A stretch of DNA of 64,000 nucleotides, taken from assembly GCF_016808095.1 (NCBI RefSeq), contig NC_068972.1, positions 41,633,029 through 41,697,028 of the forward strand. Direction: 5' to 3'. This stretch comes from Vigna angularis (Eukaryota; Streptophyta; Magnoliopsida; Fabales; Fabaceae). Both the position numbers and the translations under genes were made by a program. Below are positions 1 to 13,175 of the stretch, piece by piece (the stretch's first letter is position 1; each line of letters opens with the position of its first letter). The notes beneath the pieces were generated by a model that worked only from the letters and a program-made list of their open reading frames with translations, searched no databases and was not told the DNA's origin.

Positions 1-336
1 TCCTACTTTAATTCTAAAACACTAAGGATCTCACCAAGAGATCCTACACATATGGAACTTGATTTACAACTTGGATCATACTTTCATCACTTTGTAATCA
101 TATACTTTCTGCCACAATCAACATATACACAATCTCAACAATATACATTACTCACCACTCACAAATTATAAAAATAACATCTCCACAATTGAATATAAGT
201 TAATCAATACCAAGAACCAAACAACTCCAACTAACCCATAACAGCTCATAAAATACATCAATTTATACATACCTACAAGTAATATAATTATCGATTAACA
301 CTCACATTTCAATATAAAAAACAATTATCCTTACTT

Positions 337-338
<2 letters not shown>

Positions 339-369
<31 letters not shown>
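339..369. repeat. (AT)n microsatellite
   Basis: Uninterrupted AT dinucleotide run of about 31 bases seen directly. Confidence 0.9.
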
Positions 370-374
<5 letters not shown>

Positions 375-576
375 GATACATACAGTCTCTTGTAAATATA
401 CATATTTATATTATATTAGAAGCATATCAAACTCTCTTTTCAGGCACCTCTTTTGCTACAATCAAGGCTACTCTGGATTCTAAACTAATCATAACTAACT
501 GCCCACCCTGTAAATCACAAAGTGCAGAATGGATACTGGAGCTATTGTTTGGAAATACCAACGCACCATTCAACTA

Positions 577-650
577 ATATATATGTATGTACATATGTAC
601 ATATATGTATGTACATATGTACATACATATGTATGTACATATGTACATAC

Positions 651-704
<54 letters not shown>
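577..704. repeat. ATGTACAT palindromic repeat grading into (TA)n
   Basis: From 577 to about 655 the sequence is an alternating-purine/pyrimidine array of overlapping ATGTACAT and CATACATATG units, then a pure TA run of about 45 bases. The unit is self-complementary, so the array could form hairpins or cruciforms. Short open frames across it encode only low-complexity Tyr/Ile/Cys/Thr peptides and are not genes. Confidence 0.85.
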
Positions 705-708
<4 letters not shown>

Positions 709-1700
709 TGATTAGAAACTAATACATGATAACTTAACTAACACATGATAACTTTATGCATCTACAATCAACTTGTTTTATTTTATTTTCATCCTAGTAG
801 AGATCTTTCTTTATCCCAATTGGTCACCGGAGAGGACCCAAATGTCTGAACGCATCAAACTCACCTTCAAGGCCAGAACATATGACTAGTCACAACTGAC
901 TAGACCAGGCCAAGGCTGCTCTATGATCAGGGATGTGCCAACTCAGGTTTTTAAGGTTCCTCTATCCTACCAACAAAGAAAGACTCTTAACAATTAACAA
1001 TTAATTTATTTAAATTATCTACCATGTTCTCTTATGCTCTAAATCTGAAATGCCTAATTTTAATATTTTTACTTCCTCTCACAACAATCTCAAATAATAC
1101 ATGTACATCTATTTAATAACCATATACATGTTATTATAAAACCCTTACTCCAGATCTTCCAACAAGATTAATTTCAGCCAACAAACTCATTCAAAACAGA
1201 TTAAATCCATCACATCACATGCACAATTTCACAGTTTGAGTTATAACATCCAATACAATAAAAGTCATAAAACAGTTTCACAAGAGCACACCAGTTCAAC
1301 ATTCATATGCATATATTTTTTATAAAATAAATTAATACAAAAATAATTAGCTCCCCTTACTTGGAAAGCTTAACAGTACCACTCCTAGGAACGCTCTAGC
1401 AGTACCTCCTCACAGAGGCGAGTTTGACAGCACCTGTAAGCCACAAAAAGTTGGTGCAGAGCACATTTCTTAGAGTTGGAAGGGACACAGAAACTAAAGG
1501 AAAAGCTATTAGTAACAGGCAACCAGCAAGTTGCATGACTTAGGTTCAAAAATGGTTGAAGAATTGTAAAAAAATATTGTTGGAAAAGATATTTTTCTAT
1601 TTAAAAATCATAATTTTCCTTCTGAACTTGACGTGGTTTACGTATGTTCAATGATTTCCAACCTAATGATCGCCGTAAATAGAGGGGATGCACTCCTACC

Positions 1701-2981
1701 ATAAAATGGGTCGAAAATTTAAGCTAATTTTATTAAGATCGGTTGAACTAATACATTAATTTTATTTATACATATGTATTTGAAAAATATTTAATTATTT
1801 TTAAATTTCTAACTGATTAATTTTTTTAATATGATAAGTTAAAATTATTGTTAATTTTACTTATTTAATTATTTTATAGCAATTAATAATTAAAATTTAA
1901 TTTATAAATATTAATGATTTAAGTTATACTATATTATATATATATATATATATATATACATATATATATAAACTATTTTTTAATATTAGAAAAGTGTGAT
2001 GTTTTATTTAAAGATGTATTAGAAATGAATATTAGAATACAAAATATGTAATAAGAAATTCAAAGTTTTTTATATTTTTTTAAAAAATTATTCATTGTGT
2101 TGATAAATTAATTAATTTATTTTTTATTAGTAAATAGATATATTTTGTTTATGTTATTGAAGTGTAATTTTTGTTATGAATGTGTGTGGTTTTTCTATGT
2201 TTTGTATTATTAATTTTATTTTAAAAAGTTTTCATTGATGAATTTTGGAGTGTGAGTTAAGAGGTCAAAGTTATAGTAAATTTTAAGGTGAATTTGTTTG
2301 TAAAGTGAAAAAGTCTAGTTAAATGATTAATACGTGAATAAAAGTTACAAAATTTAAATTTAGTTTAAAACAATAGTAAAATATATTACAAAATATAGTT
2401 TTTAATTAATAAAAAGTAAGTTTTTTATATAAAAAATTCATATTAACATAATTATTTTTGTGATTAGTATTTATTTTCTCTTAAGAAAATACTCCACCTG
2501 ACACGTTACTTCCTCTCCCCACCAAAATATCCAACACTTTGTTTCATTAATTTATTACAAACATGAATATTATAAATGAGAACTTCTATTGTAATTCTTA
2601 ATCTCTTTTTGTCCTCCAAAAAGAAGAATATAATTAAAAATAGAGTATTGGAAACATGGTTTGAGAATAGCCAACGGTATCACCTTTAATATAACACCAT
2701 ATGATTGAATTTTCCACACTAGCCACTTGCTTAGGTAAAAAGACTATTGTGATTGACTCTAGAATAATAATATTTTCTCCTTTCATATCAACTATATATA
2801 TTGTTGGTAATTTAGATAACATATTTATAGCGATTAAAATTGTTTAATATTAAACAATCAAGCAAGAATTAAAAAAGACTATATTTAGAAATTTCTATGG
2901 AGAAAAAATTAAAATGGATTTAAGCGTTTATTTATCCAAGTGTGAAGTAGGTATAGGTGTTGACTCTTAAATTCCATTGCC
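1701..2981. other. Intergenic, very AT-rich
   Basis: No gene or RNA gene seen. Contains a (TA)n run at about 1932-1970 and otherwise unstructured AT-rich sequence. The last few hundred bases are the presumed promoter of the ERF gene. Confidence 0.6.
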
Positions 2982-2989
2982 TATATAAG
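2982..2989 (+). promoter_or_regulatory. TATA box of the ERF gene
   Basis: TATATAAG lies 69 bases before the ERF start codon, leaving a leader of roughly 40 bases if transcription starts about 30 bases downstream. Position and sequence are seen; function is inferred. Confidence 0.6.
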
Positions 2990-3057
2990 CTAAAAGCCGT
3001 GTGTTCCAAAACTAATCCAAAACAGAGCAACTCTGTTTCCTTCGTATCCCTTCTTCA

Positions 3058-3708
3058 ATGGATTCTTCTTCCATTCTCTATTCATCAAACTCTTCAGAAT
3101 CTTCAGTGGGATCCCCTCATCACCATCTCCCTTTCAACGAAAATGATCCCGAAGAGATGCTTCTCTATGGCATGATCACATCATATCAAGAGCAAAACAA
3201 CTCATGCAAACTCATCATCAAAGAAAAAGAGGTGAATTCACAACAACACAAAAGTAGTAGTGGTAATAGCAATGGTAAGAGTTTTCGAGGTGTGCGAAGA
3301 CGACCATGGGGAAAGTTCGCGGCAGAGATAAGAGATTCTACTCGACATGGCATAAGGGTATGGCTTGGAACATTCGACAACGCCGAGGCTGCAGCGTTGG
3401 CGTATGACCAAGCTGCCTTTGTCATGCGAGGTTCTGCCGCGGTACTCAACTTTTCTGTGGAGAAAGTAAAGGAGTCATTGAGAGATATGGATTGCTCATT
3501 CTCTCAACTTGAAGGTTGTTCTCCCGTTGTAGCCTTGAAGAGGAGACATTCATTGAGACGCAAAATGACTACAAAGAAAAAAAAGGAAGAGACACAAGAG
3601 AGTGATAGTGTTAGGTTAGAAAACGTGGTTGTGTTGGAAGACTTGGGAAAAGAGTATTTAGAACAATTGTTAATGATGTCTTCTAGTGATGCTAGATGTA
3701 CATGGTGA
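3058..3708 (+). CDS. AP2/ERF transcription factor, group IX with EDLL motif (ERF1/ORA59/ERF15-like)
   Basis: Single-exon gene for a 216-residue nuclear transcription factor. The AP2/ERF DNA-binding domain occupies about residues 76-133 and contains [18 protein letters not shown] and the RVWLGTF and [11 protein letters not shown] elements typical of ERF-type (GCC-box binding) proteins. Basic stretches near residues 161-176 could act in nuclear import. The C-terminus (about residues 189-207, [15 protein letters not shown]) is an EDLL activation motif, which in Arabidopsis marks group IX ERFs such as ERF1, ORA59 and ERF15 acting downstream of ethylene and jasmonate. The start ATG is the first one after the TATA box and leader. 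Absence of introns fits this group. Family assignment is strong; the exact orthologue, and induction by ethylene/jasmonate, are inferences. Confidence 0.93.
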   Translation: MDSSSILYSSNSSESSVGSPHHHLPFNENDPEEMLLYGMITSYQEQNNSCKLIIKEKEVNSQQHKSSSGNSNGKSFRGVRRRPWGKFAAEIRDSTRHGIRVWLGTFDNAEAAALAYDQAAFVMRGSAAVLNFSVEKVKESLRDMDCSFSQLEGCSPVVALKRRHSLRRKMTTKKKKEETQESDSVRLENVVVLEDLGKEYLEQLLMMSSSDARCTW

Positions 3709-3789
3709 ATCATAGGAACCATTGTTTTTAATCTTTGATAAACAAATTAGCTCCAGCTATATTGTTATTATTGTTTACTTTATTAATCT

Positions 3790-4015
3790 TGTTTAATTAT
3801 ATTTCCTATGTTTTTCTAGTGCTTAGATCATTAGTAAACCCTAATTCTTAAATATTTATCCAAGTTTTGCTTAGTTCAACTTACTCCCGTTTTTTCATGT
3901 TTGTTTTGTTTAATGTTTAGTTATATTTCCTATGTTTTTTGTTTTCATTATTTATTTCTTGTGAAACCCTAAGTCTTACAGATATTTCTACAAGTTATGT
4001 CCTTTCAACTGACTT
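3790..4015. repeat. Degenerate ~125-bp direct duplication
   Basis: Downstream of the ERF gene, sequence starting TTTAATTATATTTCCTATG near 3792 is echoed from about 3916 (TTTAGTTATATTTCCTATG), and the similarity continues with AAACCCTAA and TTATCCAAG/TTCTACAAG-like segments. This suggests an old two-copy tandem duplication in the 3' flank. Confidence 0.45.
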
Positions 4016-5997
4016 TTCTATGTTATTGATTTTGTTTGCTATTTTAGAATGATCAAATCACATTGTTTCAGTTGAACTTTTTGTTTTTGTTTTTATTTTA
4101 AGTTCAAAATACGTAATATTTGGGACCTTTTTCTTTTTAGCTGGCATGTTAATATACATGAAAGGAACATAACACTCGTCTCTTTTTGGATAAATATGTG
4201 TATAAATAATTTCAACTAATTTTCTTCTTGTTTTTGATAAAACTATATATTGCATGGTTCCATAAGAGATTCATGTGAATTTAATACAAATGAGTTTCTT
4301 GATTTGTTTTCTTCATTTTCTTGTGGCAAGTGTGAATTATTTTAAACGTTTACTGTTGGATGTAAGACTTTTATTAGGTATACGATAGGAATATGCTCGG
4401 GGATAAATTTTTAAAGAAAGAAAACAAAGTAATATAATAAATATTCTTCAAACAATTTAATGGTTTTTATAGTAAAAGTGAAAAATAAAAAAAATTAATA
4501 TAAGTTTATAATGTTTTGATGTTTTTATTTCTATAACGTTATATAATTTCTCGTAATTTAAAAAATAAAATATTTCTTTTTTTTTCATTTAAAAATATTG
4601 TTTTAAACATACCCAAGAGTATATTCTCTTCTTGACAACCAAAGATTCATTCCTTCCATAGAAAATTTCGATACTTGGTTGTCCTTTTTGTGGGGCTTTT
4701 AATTTACTGTTATTAAATTCAAAGGAAATAAAAAACAATAGTTTGAGTATTAAATTCATGAAAATTATCAAAAGGAAAGCTTGTCCTTCATACATTAAAT
4801 ATAAATGTTGCATCTTTAAAAATTATAATTTGGAACATTAAAAGAAATAATAAACAGTAGAATTTAAACATCCATCAAGTAAGAGTTTACTTTTCTAAGC
4901 ATTTGAGTCAATTTGTAAGACCAAGGTTTGCACACGTGTAAGCACACACGAGGGTTTCTTATGCCTATTGTCTTGAAGGGTGAAAAATTTTCATATTATG
5001 ACAAATTTTGAGATTTATGAAGCAAGACAAGAAAGAATAGTGTTTTTATGTGATAGTTTTATGACGATAACGATCGTAAAAAGTGATGACAACATTTCCA
5101 ACAATTATTTCATCGATGATGCATGGTTTAGGGTCCCATGTTGATTTATAATTTTTATTTTTATTTTTATTTTTATTTGAAATGGTTCCTTTTCATGACA
5201 AGTATATATGTTCCAAAGAAGTGGCATACCTATCTTGCCATGGTAGGAGGCTAGGTTTCCCTCGTCACCTTATATAACTAATAACTAATTGCTTACAAAA
5301 ACCAAAGACTCAGATGAACATAGTTGATTAACAAGTCAATAGTCATAATAATTAGTGTTATTTTCATATTAATTCAAAAAAATCAATGAGACTTATACAT
5401 TTGTATATTATGTAATATCTTTTATATATTATATCATGTTTTTAATTAATGTGAGTTTTTTTAATAGTAAATGACATAATAATTCTAACAAAATAGATTA
5501 TGATAAGTTTTGAATGATTATAATTTCATAAAATTGAATTATATGATAATGTTTACATCTTATTTATAAATTATAATTTAATTATGTTTCTAATCGATTT
5601 GAAATTTTCAAATTGGATTTTTAAGTGAAATTTCAAGTTTTATAGATAAAATAAAGATAAAAAAAATGAGAAATATATTAAAAGTAACTCTTGGTATTTA
5701 TAAACAAGGGAAGATAAATGGAGAAAAATTGAAATTATTTTTTCAAATTAAAATTAATTTATTGTGAACAATTGTTTAAAAGGATTAACTATATTTGTAG
5801 TCTCTAAACTTGAATAAGAAATTAAAATTTGTCTTTGCTTTCAAACCTTAAAAATGAATGGATATAGTTATCTTAATCTAATATTTTTTTTTGTTTTACA
5901 TGTTAAATGATGTTTTAGACTAACATTTGAATTGAAATGTGTTAAATTGTGTAAACAATTTAAATGTGAGTCTAAAAAGTTGTTTGACACGTTAAAA
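4016..5997. other. Intergenic, no gene seen
   Basis: AT-rich sequence with a short TTTTTA-type run near 5150-5175. A single terminus-like sequence (AACTATATTTGTAGTCTCTAAAC, near 5788) resembles ends of Mutator-type legume elements, but no matching partner was located. Confidence 0.5.
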
Positions 5998-6179
5998 CTA
6001 AGGATGATAATAGGTCGGGTCAGATTAAACATAAATAGAGTCTACTCACTATCCGACTTGCAACAAAAAAATTTATCTGTCATTTATTCGCTAGCCGTGC
6101 GGATATCTATTTCAAAAATACCTGCGGATACTTATGGATATCCGCAAATATTTAAAAAAATTTAAAATTTAAATTTAAA

Positions 6180-6210
<31 letters not shown>

Positions 6211-6475
6211 AATATAAATTAAATTAACTTGATAAATATAAATTAATTTTAATTTAATATAACTTAATAAAATATAAAATATAAATTATTTTTTATTTTT
6301 ATTTCTTTGTAAGTAACGAATTCTAACGAGTATGAGTAGTATAATATCCACACTCGACTTGTTTATAAACGGATATTAAAATTTCTGCTACCGCAGATAA
6401 TAAATATTTGCAGGTACTAACTATTTGTTGTAGATTTTATCCGTGGATAGATAGGAGTATTTTTGTCATTCTTAA
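5998..6475. mobile_element. Possible degraded hAT-type MITE
   Basis: The interval opens with AAGGATGATAATAGGTCGGG and closes with a sequence whose reverse complement is AAGAATGACAAAAATACTCC. The inside is rich in GCGGATATCC/GGATATCCGC motifs, a composition I associate with plant hAT-type miniature elements. The flanks show no convincing 8-bp duplication, so the boundaries are approximate. No coding capacity: the short open frame here reads through the repeat motifs. Confidence 0.35.
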
Positions 6476-8040
6476 TTGAAACATAGTTGGATTAGAATGA
6501 TTATGTAAAATATAAAATTTTAATTTCGAGTAAAAATTTATATTTAGTTCTTAATTCTGATGCAATAGTTTCTTCCAAGCAAGTTCTTAATATTCAAGTT
6601 TTATTTTTTTGAGACAGGGACCAAGAAACCAAAATTTAATTGTGGGAAATGGAATTTAAAAATGCAAGGAGAAGAAAAATATTAGGATGTGATGAGCAAT
6701 ATTTTGAAGAAAATGAAAATGGAAAGGGCAAGGAAAGAACCTTAAACTAAGTTGGTGGAATGTCGAAAAACGTTATCAAATCCAAACTTGGTATGTATAA
6801 TATTAAACTCCTGGTCATGTTTTACAGTCCAAGTTTGAGGCAAAAAGAAGCTTCTTCTCCCAATTCCTTTTATTTTGGTCTAACTCACAAAATTGACCAC
6901 AATCCAACATATTCTGACTTCTTTTGAATTTTAATCATCACGTGTCATTATTATATCCTTCTTAATTTTCCACCATTTTCTCTTGGTTTCTTCTTTCGGT
7001 GGTCTTAAAAACTAAACCTAACATTTATCTACCAATTATTAAAATCTAATTCCCATTTGATTAATGAATATTAATGGAAATTTCATGGTCATGGTCAAGT
7101 CAAGTTAGCATGGTTAATTTGGTATTAGTGGAAATCCATGATTTAACTTTGATTGATTGTGCTTCCCACCTTCCATGATTAAGTGAATTTGGCTAACATT
7201 TTGAAAGAGAAGTACAAATGCTCCAAGTATTCTCATTATATACTAATCATCAAATTATTCATCAATGACAAGTTGACTAATCAAGTGTTTATCAATATTA
7301 TCAAATATTTAATTGTTTAATAGAGCTGCCTTACAAAATAGATTTCACAAGCCCATACGATATTCGACCCATCCTTTTGGGTCATGTGGTTGTCCAAATT
7401 CGCATCCCCTCCTTTTCTAATTGCACCCCTTAGTTTCTCAAACTTGTGAATTTCTCTTACTACCCCGCTCCTTCCATGTAAAGATGATATTAAATTAATA
7501 CCTTATGAGAGCCATGATAATACAAAAGCTTGTTTTTAATTAATTAAGTAACTTAATTTTACTTTTAAAATCTTTATACTTTTCTTAAATAACTGAAAAT
7601 AGCTGCACCGCATGAAAACCAATAAGACGAAAAATAGAAGAATGCTCAAGTGTTACTACATTGGTCCTTTATAAAAACAATAACCATGGATTTATTTTAT
7701 TTATTTAACAATATACTTATTTCCTTTTCAAACATATAAAAAATGTTATGTTACTATATAAAAAAAGAGTAAATATTGTATATTTCTTATTCGATAAAAC
7801 TGGGTTGTTACATTGTTTTTATCGTAACATTCCATTTAATAAAGGATCTAAGTAGTTTTTTTTTAATTAGGGTATTTGTTTTATTAAATATTTTTTTTTA
7901 TTAATTTAATTTTAGTTTAATGTATTTATCAAACTTTACAGCTTGTTTCTTAAAAAACCCTTAAATTAAACAATGTTACATCTAATTTATATTTTTGTTA
8001 TCATGGATATAGCTTATTTTTATTAAATTTAATTGTAAAA

Positions 8041-8074
<34 letters not shown>
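8041..8074. repeat. (ATT)n microsatellite
   Basis: About eleven TTA/ATT trinucleotides in a row, seen directly. Confidence 0.85.
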
Positions 8075-8522
8075 TTAATTTAGATAACATATTGTGACAA
8101 GTTATATTTTGAAAATTAAAATTAAAAAAATGTCACATCTAAACAAAGACCTTTTTATGTGAAATTTCAAATGAAAAAGTTGTTTGGAAAGAAAGAAAGG
8201 TGAAATTTGTGTTAAACGATTTTAGTATTATTTTAAAGGAAATTAATAACTACCCAAAAGTTTCTCAAAAATTGGTCTCAAACTATCTTTATCCTAATTT
8301 AAAATGCAACCTACCTATCATCATTATTATTATTTTTTGAATTACTCTTTAAAGAGTTAAAAAGCTGAGAAAAGGTCAACATTTTTATTAGGTTAGGGGG
8401 TGCAAATAGCAAGGTCTATCATTGTTCTGGATAAATCAAAAGGTCATTTTGTTTTTGAGAAAATTCAAAGCTATTAATGAAAGAGGTTGCAAAACTTGTT
8501 AGTGAAGGACGTGTCTGACCAT

Positions 8523-8526
<4 letters not shown>

Positions 8527-8584
<58 letters not shown>
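8527..8584. repeat. (TA)n microsatellite
   Basis: Pure TA dinucleotide run of about 58 bases. Confidence 0.9.
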
Positions 8585-8587
<3 letters not shown>

Positions 8588-9687
8588 ACTTCTACAAGAA
8601 AAAGAAAACCAAATACAAAAATATTTTCTTTAATAGTCAAAATTTAACTTATATATAAATTAATTTTAACTCATAATAAAACAAAAACTTCTTAAATACT
8701 AAAAGGTTACTCTAGAAGATACGGATTTTAACCTTAATTTCTTCCTTACTCTCACAAGCAAACAAGATATTTGTACCAAAATTTCAAAATAACATTATAA
8801 AAGATATAAGCTATAGGTAGCTTATATGTTTGGGTTTGATTAATTTACATTTTTACAAGTAATTTGAAACAAAAAAATTAATAAAAAAATAGGAATGTAG
8901 TCGGCTAACTTAATTTTAACTCAAAAGTTAAAATAAAAAAAATGAATATATAAAAACTAACATTGGTCTAAGTTATAATTTTATTTAATTTTAATATATA
9001 TTTATTTAAATTAACATTGATTAGGTTGATTCTAATTTTTTAGATTTATATTTATTTAAATAAAAATAAATATAAGATTGAATAATTAATATTAATTTAA
9101 CTTATAATATTATTTAACTTAATATTTATTTAAGCCCGTATTAATTAAACTGATTCTAATTGTTTTTAATATTTATTAATGTTGCTGTCTTTTTAGTTGA
9201 AATTAATATTATTGCTTTTAATATTTTTATTTATTTAGACAAAAGAAACTCATATTTAAGCATGATAAAATATTGTGATATAAGAACACAAGATTTTTTT
9301 AAACTTATTTCTCTGTATAAATTCTTACACTTAAATATATTCTCTTCTCTCAATAAAATGGAATTCTCTTTCTTTTAAAATGGTCATTTTTCAATTATTC
9401 TTTGAATTTATCTGTAACTCAATTTATTTTGTTATTTCTATTTATTTGTTTGTTTCTTACGTGTGTTGAAGATGAAAAAGTAGGTTAGTTGCAAAATTAT
9501 TCATTTAGAATAATGAATTACATTTTTTAAAATGTTACCATCATTCTAATTAAAAATTAATTTAGAACATATTAGTTTAGTTTAGTTTAAAATATTTAAA
9601 GTCGATCTTCAAAAATCACGCTTTTAAATTAAAATATAATTTTAAAGTTCATTATATATGTGATGAAAATTTGATGTTACTAACTAG

Positions 9688-9807
9688 TATACACATTTGC
9701 TTAACATTGATTTTTTTATCGATATTAAATACTTATTTTCTTGTAATATATACATTTGCTCAAAATTGATTTTTTATCGATATCAAATACTTATTTTCTT
9801 GTAATAA
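9688..9807. repeat. ~60-bp tandem duplication, two copies
   Basis: The unit running from TATACACATTTGCTTAACA to TTATTTTCTTGTAATA is followed at once by a second copy beginning TATACATTTGCTCAAAA, with few differences. Confidence 0.8.
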
Positions 9808-10297
9808 TTTATTTTTGTTATATAAATTAAAGGTTTTGATTAAAGCGAACTTCTTTTTATTAAGTCTGATTTTGCAGAATAATATTCTATAAAACTAATA
9901 ATTAATTCTATTTTTCATATATCAAATTTGAAAGAAATTTGATTTTGGTTCTTTAAAAATATAGCATGTGTGGTTGTAGAAATTATTTAGCAGTTCTATA
10001 TTCTTGATTGACATTATAATCTCAATGATAAAGGAAACACAAATTCATTTTATTGAAATATCAAATTCTCACACAGCTGCATATTACGAAAATAGAAATT
10101 AGATTACACGTAATTGCATGCATATGTAGCATGCACATATATTCCTTGGACAAAGCCAAAGTATTAAAAGCAGACACCAACGTACGAATACAAGAAAATA
10201 ACATCAAATTTCTTTATTTCAAGAGCCAAAGCATTATGCTTCTTCACAAGAGTGCATGCATGCATGCATGACAGTAGAAGCTTCACGAATGGCAAGA

Positions 10298-10588
10298 CTA
10301 GTTTCCCAAAGGAGGATGCTTCTTCCATGGTTTTTTCTTTGAAGGAGGCTTGTGGTGGCCATCCTCTTCCTCAGTGTGTTCTTTGTTTTCTACTTTTGAA
10401 GGTTCATGTTGTGTGGTTGGAGGCCAGTGTTTTCTTGGTGGGTGGTGATGGTGATGGTGGTGGTCATGGCTGTCTTCCACGGAGGATTCCTCCGTTGAAA
10501 GTAAACGACGATCAGCTAGGGAAGTGGTGACCAGAAGGGCCATCCCAAGTATTACCAGGAGGCATAGGGACATGAATTTGGAAGACAT
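10298..10588 (-). CDS. Small secreted His/Pro/Lys-rich protein, function unknown
   Basis: Predicted 96-residue protein read on the minus strand. I chose the ATG at 10588 because the peptide from it begins with a good signal peptide (residues 1-25: MSSKFM, a Leu/Val/Ile/Ala hydrophobic core, then TTSLA before DRRLL). A start 21 codons further upstream would put a polar, His-containing stretch before that core. The mature part (about 70 residues) is extremely polar: a run of seven His at residues 43-49, several Pro-Pro pairs, Glu clusters and a Lys-rich tail (KKKPWKKHPP). There are no Cys residues in the mature region, so it is not a defensin or a cysteine-rich peptide. A TATA box sits about 70 bases upstream. 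It could bind metal ions or sit in the cell wall, but that is inference from composition. I do not recognise the family. Confidence 0.7.
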   Translation of the reverse strand: MSSKFMSLCLLVILGMALLVTTSLADRRLLSTEESSVEDSHDHHHHHHHPPRKHWPPTTQHEPSKVENKEHTEEEDGHHKPPSKKKPWKKHPPLGN

Positions 10589-10655
10589 TTTCTGTTCTTG
10601 ATACTGGGTTTTATGTTTCGAGTTATGGTGAAAGTACAAGATCCATAACATGGCA

Positions 10656-10664
10656 TATTTATAG
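10656..10664 (-). promoter_or_regulatory. TATA box of the His-rich gene
   Basis: CTATAAATA on the minus strand, 68 bases before the chosen start codon. This spacing supports the downstream ATG at 10588, since the upstream ATG-like position would lie almost on the TATA box. Confidence 0.6.
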
Positions 10665-12507
10665 TGTTGTTCGAACCTATCTTATAATGACACGTGTCTT
10701 TTTTAATGCATTGTTGGTGGTGCATTGCTATCAAGGTTAAATTAGTATATAGATTTTTCTTGTTTGAGTTAATCAAGATAAGATTAATCATTATTGCACT
10801 CAATCTTCAGTTTCATGAAGTTTGACCCATTCCTCGTATTTTGTCTTTGGCGTGGGATATAATGTTAGGTTAGTAGATTTTGGGTGGATGAACTTGTTAA
10901 AAAAATTCGATATTTATTGTGTTTTTTTAATAGGATTAATTGGAGTACCAAAGTGCTTTGTTATTATATTTAATATTCTCTGTTCATAAAAAAAAAAAAA
11001 CATTTTCATATATCTTATCATCATATTGAAATGTGATTGACTGGTGTGATTAATAAAATTTACTATCCCCATATTCATCTTAGTTTCATAATAGAAAAAA
11101 AAATACTATTTAGGTTAATTAATTATTATCTGTGGATACTTTTCAAATTATTACATGCAATATTAAGTCTAACTTTGCAGAGATCATTCTAGAATTTTGA
11201 AGAAATTTCAAAACTGTTCAGTCCACGCTAACCTCAATTTCTTTACCCACTCTCACTAACAAACAAGTTAAATCTTTAATATTTGAACTAAACTTGAAGA
11301 TAAAATTGAGACTATATTATATATATGCAATTTGAAAACTCTCTCTCTCTATAGCCACTCGTTCTTTGCCTCTTCTCTTCATCTCTGTCTTTGTTAATTT
11401 TTCAATTTTTCTTATCTAACTTAAGGATATTTATAGAGCCAACAATTTTGGAGATTGTTTTGCTATTTTATATATTTTTTTTACTTCTGAAGCAATTGTA
11501 CTCATTTATCAGCACGAATGATAAAAAGAGGAAGCAAAACTAGTATGAGAAATTACTGAATTTAGGTGAAATTGATGAGTGTGGAAAAAGGTGGTAAACG
11601 CAAAGAAGTATTCATCCGAAGGGAAAAAATATAGAGAATTAAAAGAAAAAAAAAATTACATTACTTTAAAATGTGAAATATTTATTTGGTTAAAGAATCC
11701 GAATGATTAAAATAGAGGATCATTAGCACAAAACGTGCATTTCACATCACAAGTTTCACGTAATGTAAATGTTAAAAAGTAAATTTTAAGTTTAATTTAA
11801 TAATGAAAAATTAACTTATAAGGTGAGGTTTGCATTTACTAATATATTCTAAATTGACTTTATCACTAGTCGATATAAAATTTCCAACACATACCCTAAG
11901 TCGAGGTATATACATATCGTACGTAAAACTTAACATTAATGGATGATTTAACAATCTGATATTGGGTGAAACAATATGTCTAACAAACAATAAATTTTGG
12001 CAATCCAATTCTTACTATTTACTCTCTTTTTTTGTTTAGCTTATAAGGATTAATTAAGTTTTTGTGTTTTACAACACTTTTCACAGAATGCAATTCATCA
12101 TAGACTTCAAAGTTTAAATAAAAGTATATTTTTAAATTTTATGTAAACTAAAATTAATTGATATTTATTCACATGTATTACTTTATTTCTATACATAATA
12201 TACTATTTAAAATATAATCATATATACTATCACAAAAATAAAATTTTACGTATGTTATTTTTGACATTTAATGTTTGAACAATTTTTTACGTCTTAGTCG
12301 GAAACGTCAAATAAATGTTGGTGTTGAAAATAAATATCTAAAAATGTTAGTCATATAAGAGTCTGACGTCTATTGGTGCACTAACATGGTTAAATGCTAC
12401 ATTTTTTAAAACTATTTTTTTATTTACAAATTTACCCAAAAATAAAAAATAGGAAGTGTTTTAAAATAGTTTATAAATTTTTTAGAAGATTATATTTCAA
12501 AATTAAA
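10665..12507. other. Intergenic, no gene seen
   Basis: AT-rich sequence with a short CT run near 11340-11350. A segment at about 12250-12380 contains GACGTC/ACGTC motifs reminiscent of DNA-transposon subterminal repeats, without identifiable ends. Confidence 0.5.
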
Positions 12508-12699
12508 ACTATTGTTGATGGGGAGCTTAACCTACCTCTTTATATCTTTATTTTTTATGATGAATAATAGAATAATTTAATGGTTTCTTGCACAACAAAT
12601 GACATAACAAATGTTTTATATTGATCAAGTTTGTGCTTGATATGTGAATCCATTATTGATAAATGAATCATACTTAAAACAGATTGATAATCTCATTGT

Positions 12700-13110
12700 T
12701 GGTTGAAATAATTGATTAAACACAATATATAATCGGTTAGATTTAACCAGGTCATTTAGAAAGCTTAATAGGGGCAAACTATTATGTAGTAATTGATTAT
12801 ACAAAGTATATAACCGATTAAAATAGAGAAAATGCATAATCTATTATATAAGTAAAATAATCTGTTAAAGATGAATAATGTATGACTAATATAGACAAGT
12901 GTAGAAATAATCGATTACATAAGTTTCCTAATCGATTAAAATAGAGAAATAGTCTAATCAATTATATAAATAGCCTAATATGTTAAATTATTCAATGAAT
13001 CAATACTAGGCTTAAGTGTTTAAATAATCGATTATACTCATAGGATAATATGTTAAAATAGAAAAAAAAACATAATTGATTATGCAAGTAACATAATCGA
13101 TTATAACGTG
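12700..13110. repeat. Array of degenerate AATCGATTA motifs in the LTR U3
   Basis: Variants of the self-complementary motif ATAATCGATTA recur every 25-70 bases (for example near 12723, 12783, 12901, 12932, 13025 and 13092). They are separated by AAAATAGAGAAA-like spacers. Clustering in the 5' half of the LTR suggests promoter/enhancer modules or a replication slippage array. Confidence 0.6.
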
Positions 13111-13124
13111 ACATGATTTGAAAA

Positions 13125-13127
13125 TCC

Positions 13128-13172
<45 letters not shown>
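13125..13172. repeat. (TA)n(TG)n microsatellite inside the solo LTR
   Basis: A TA run passes directly into a TG run of about 20 bases, seen directly. Confidence 0.85.

Positions 13173-13175
<3 letters not shown>

Larger units (their letters stand above)
1..1700. other. Intergenic; possible degraded retroelement sequence
   Basis: No supportable gene. Two relatively GC-richer islands (about 430-570 and 820-960) and a third at 1360-1500 have the look of old LTR or untranslated retroelement sequence read on the minus strand, but no long ORF, primer-binding site, terminal repeats or target duplication could be found. The retroelement idea is inference only. Confidence 0.25.
6476..10297. other. 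Intergenic, no gene seen
   Basis: Low-complexity AT-rich sequence with the microsatellites and one short tandem duplication listed separately. The last part holds CATGCATG (RY-type) runs at about 10253-10270, downstream of the minus-strand His-rich gene. Confidence 0.5.
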
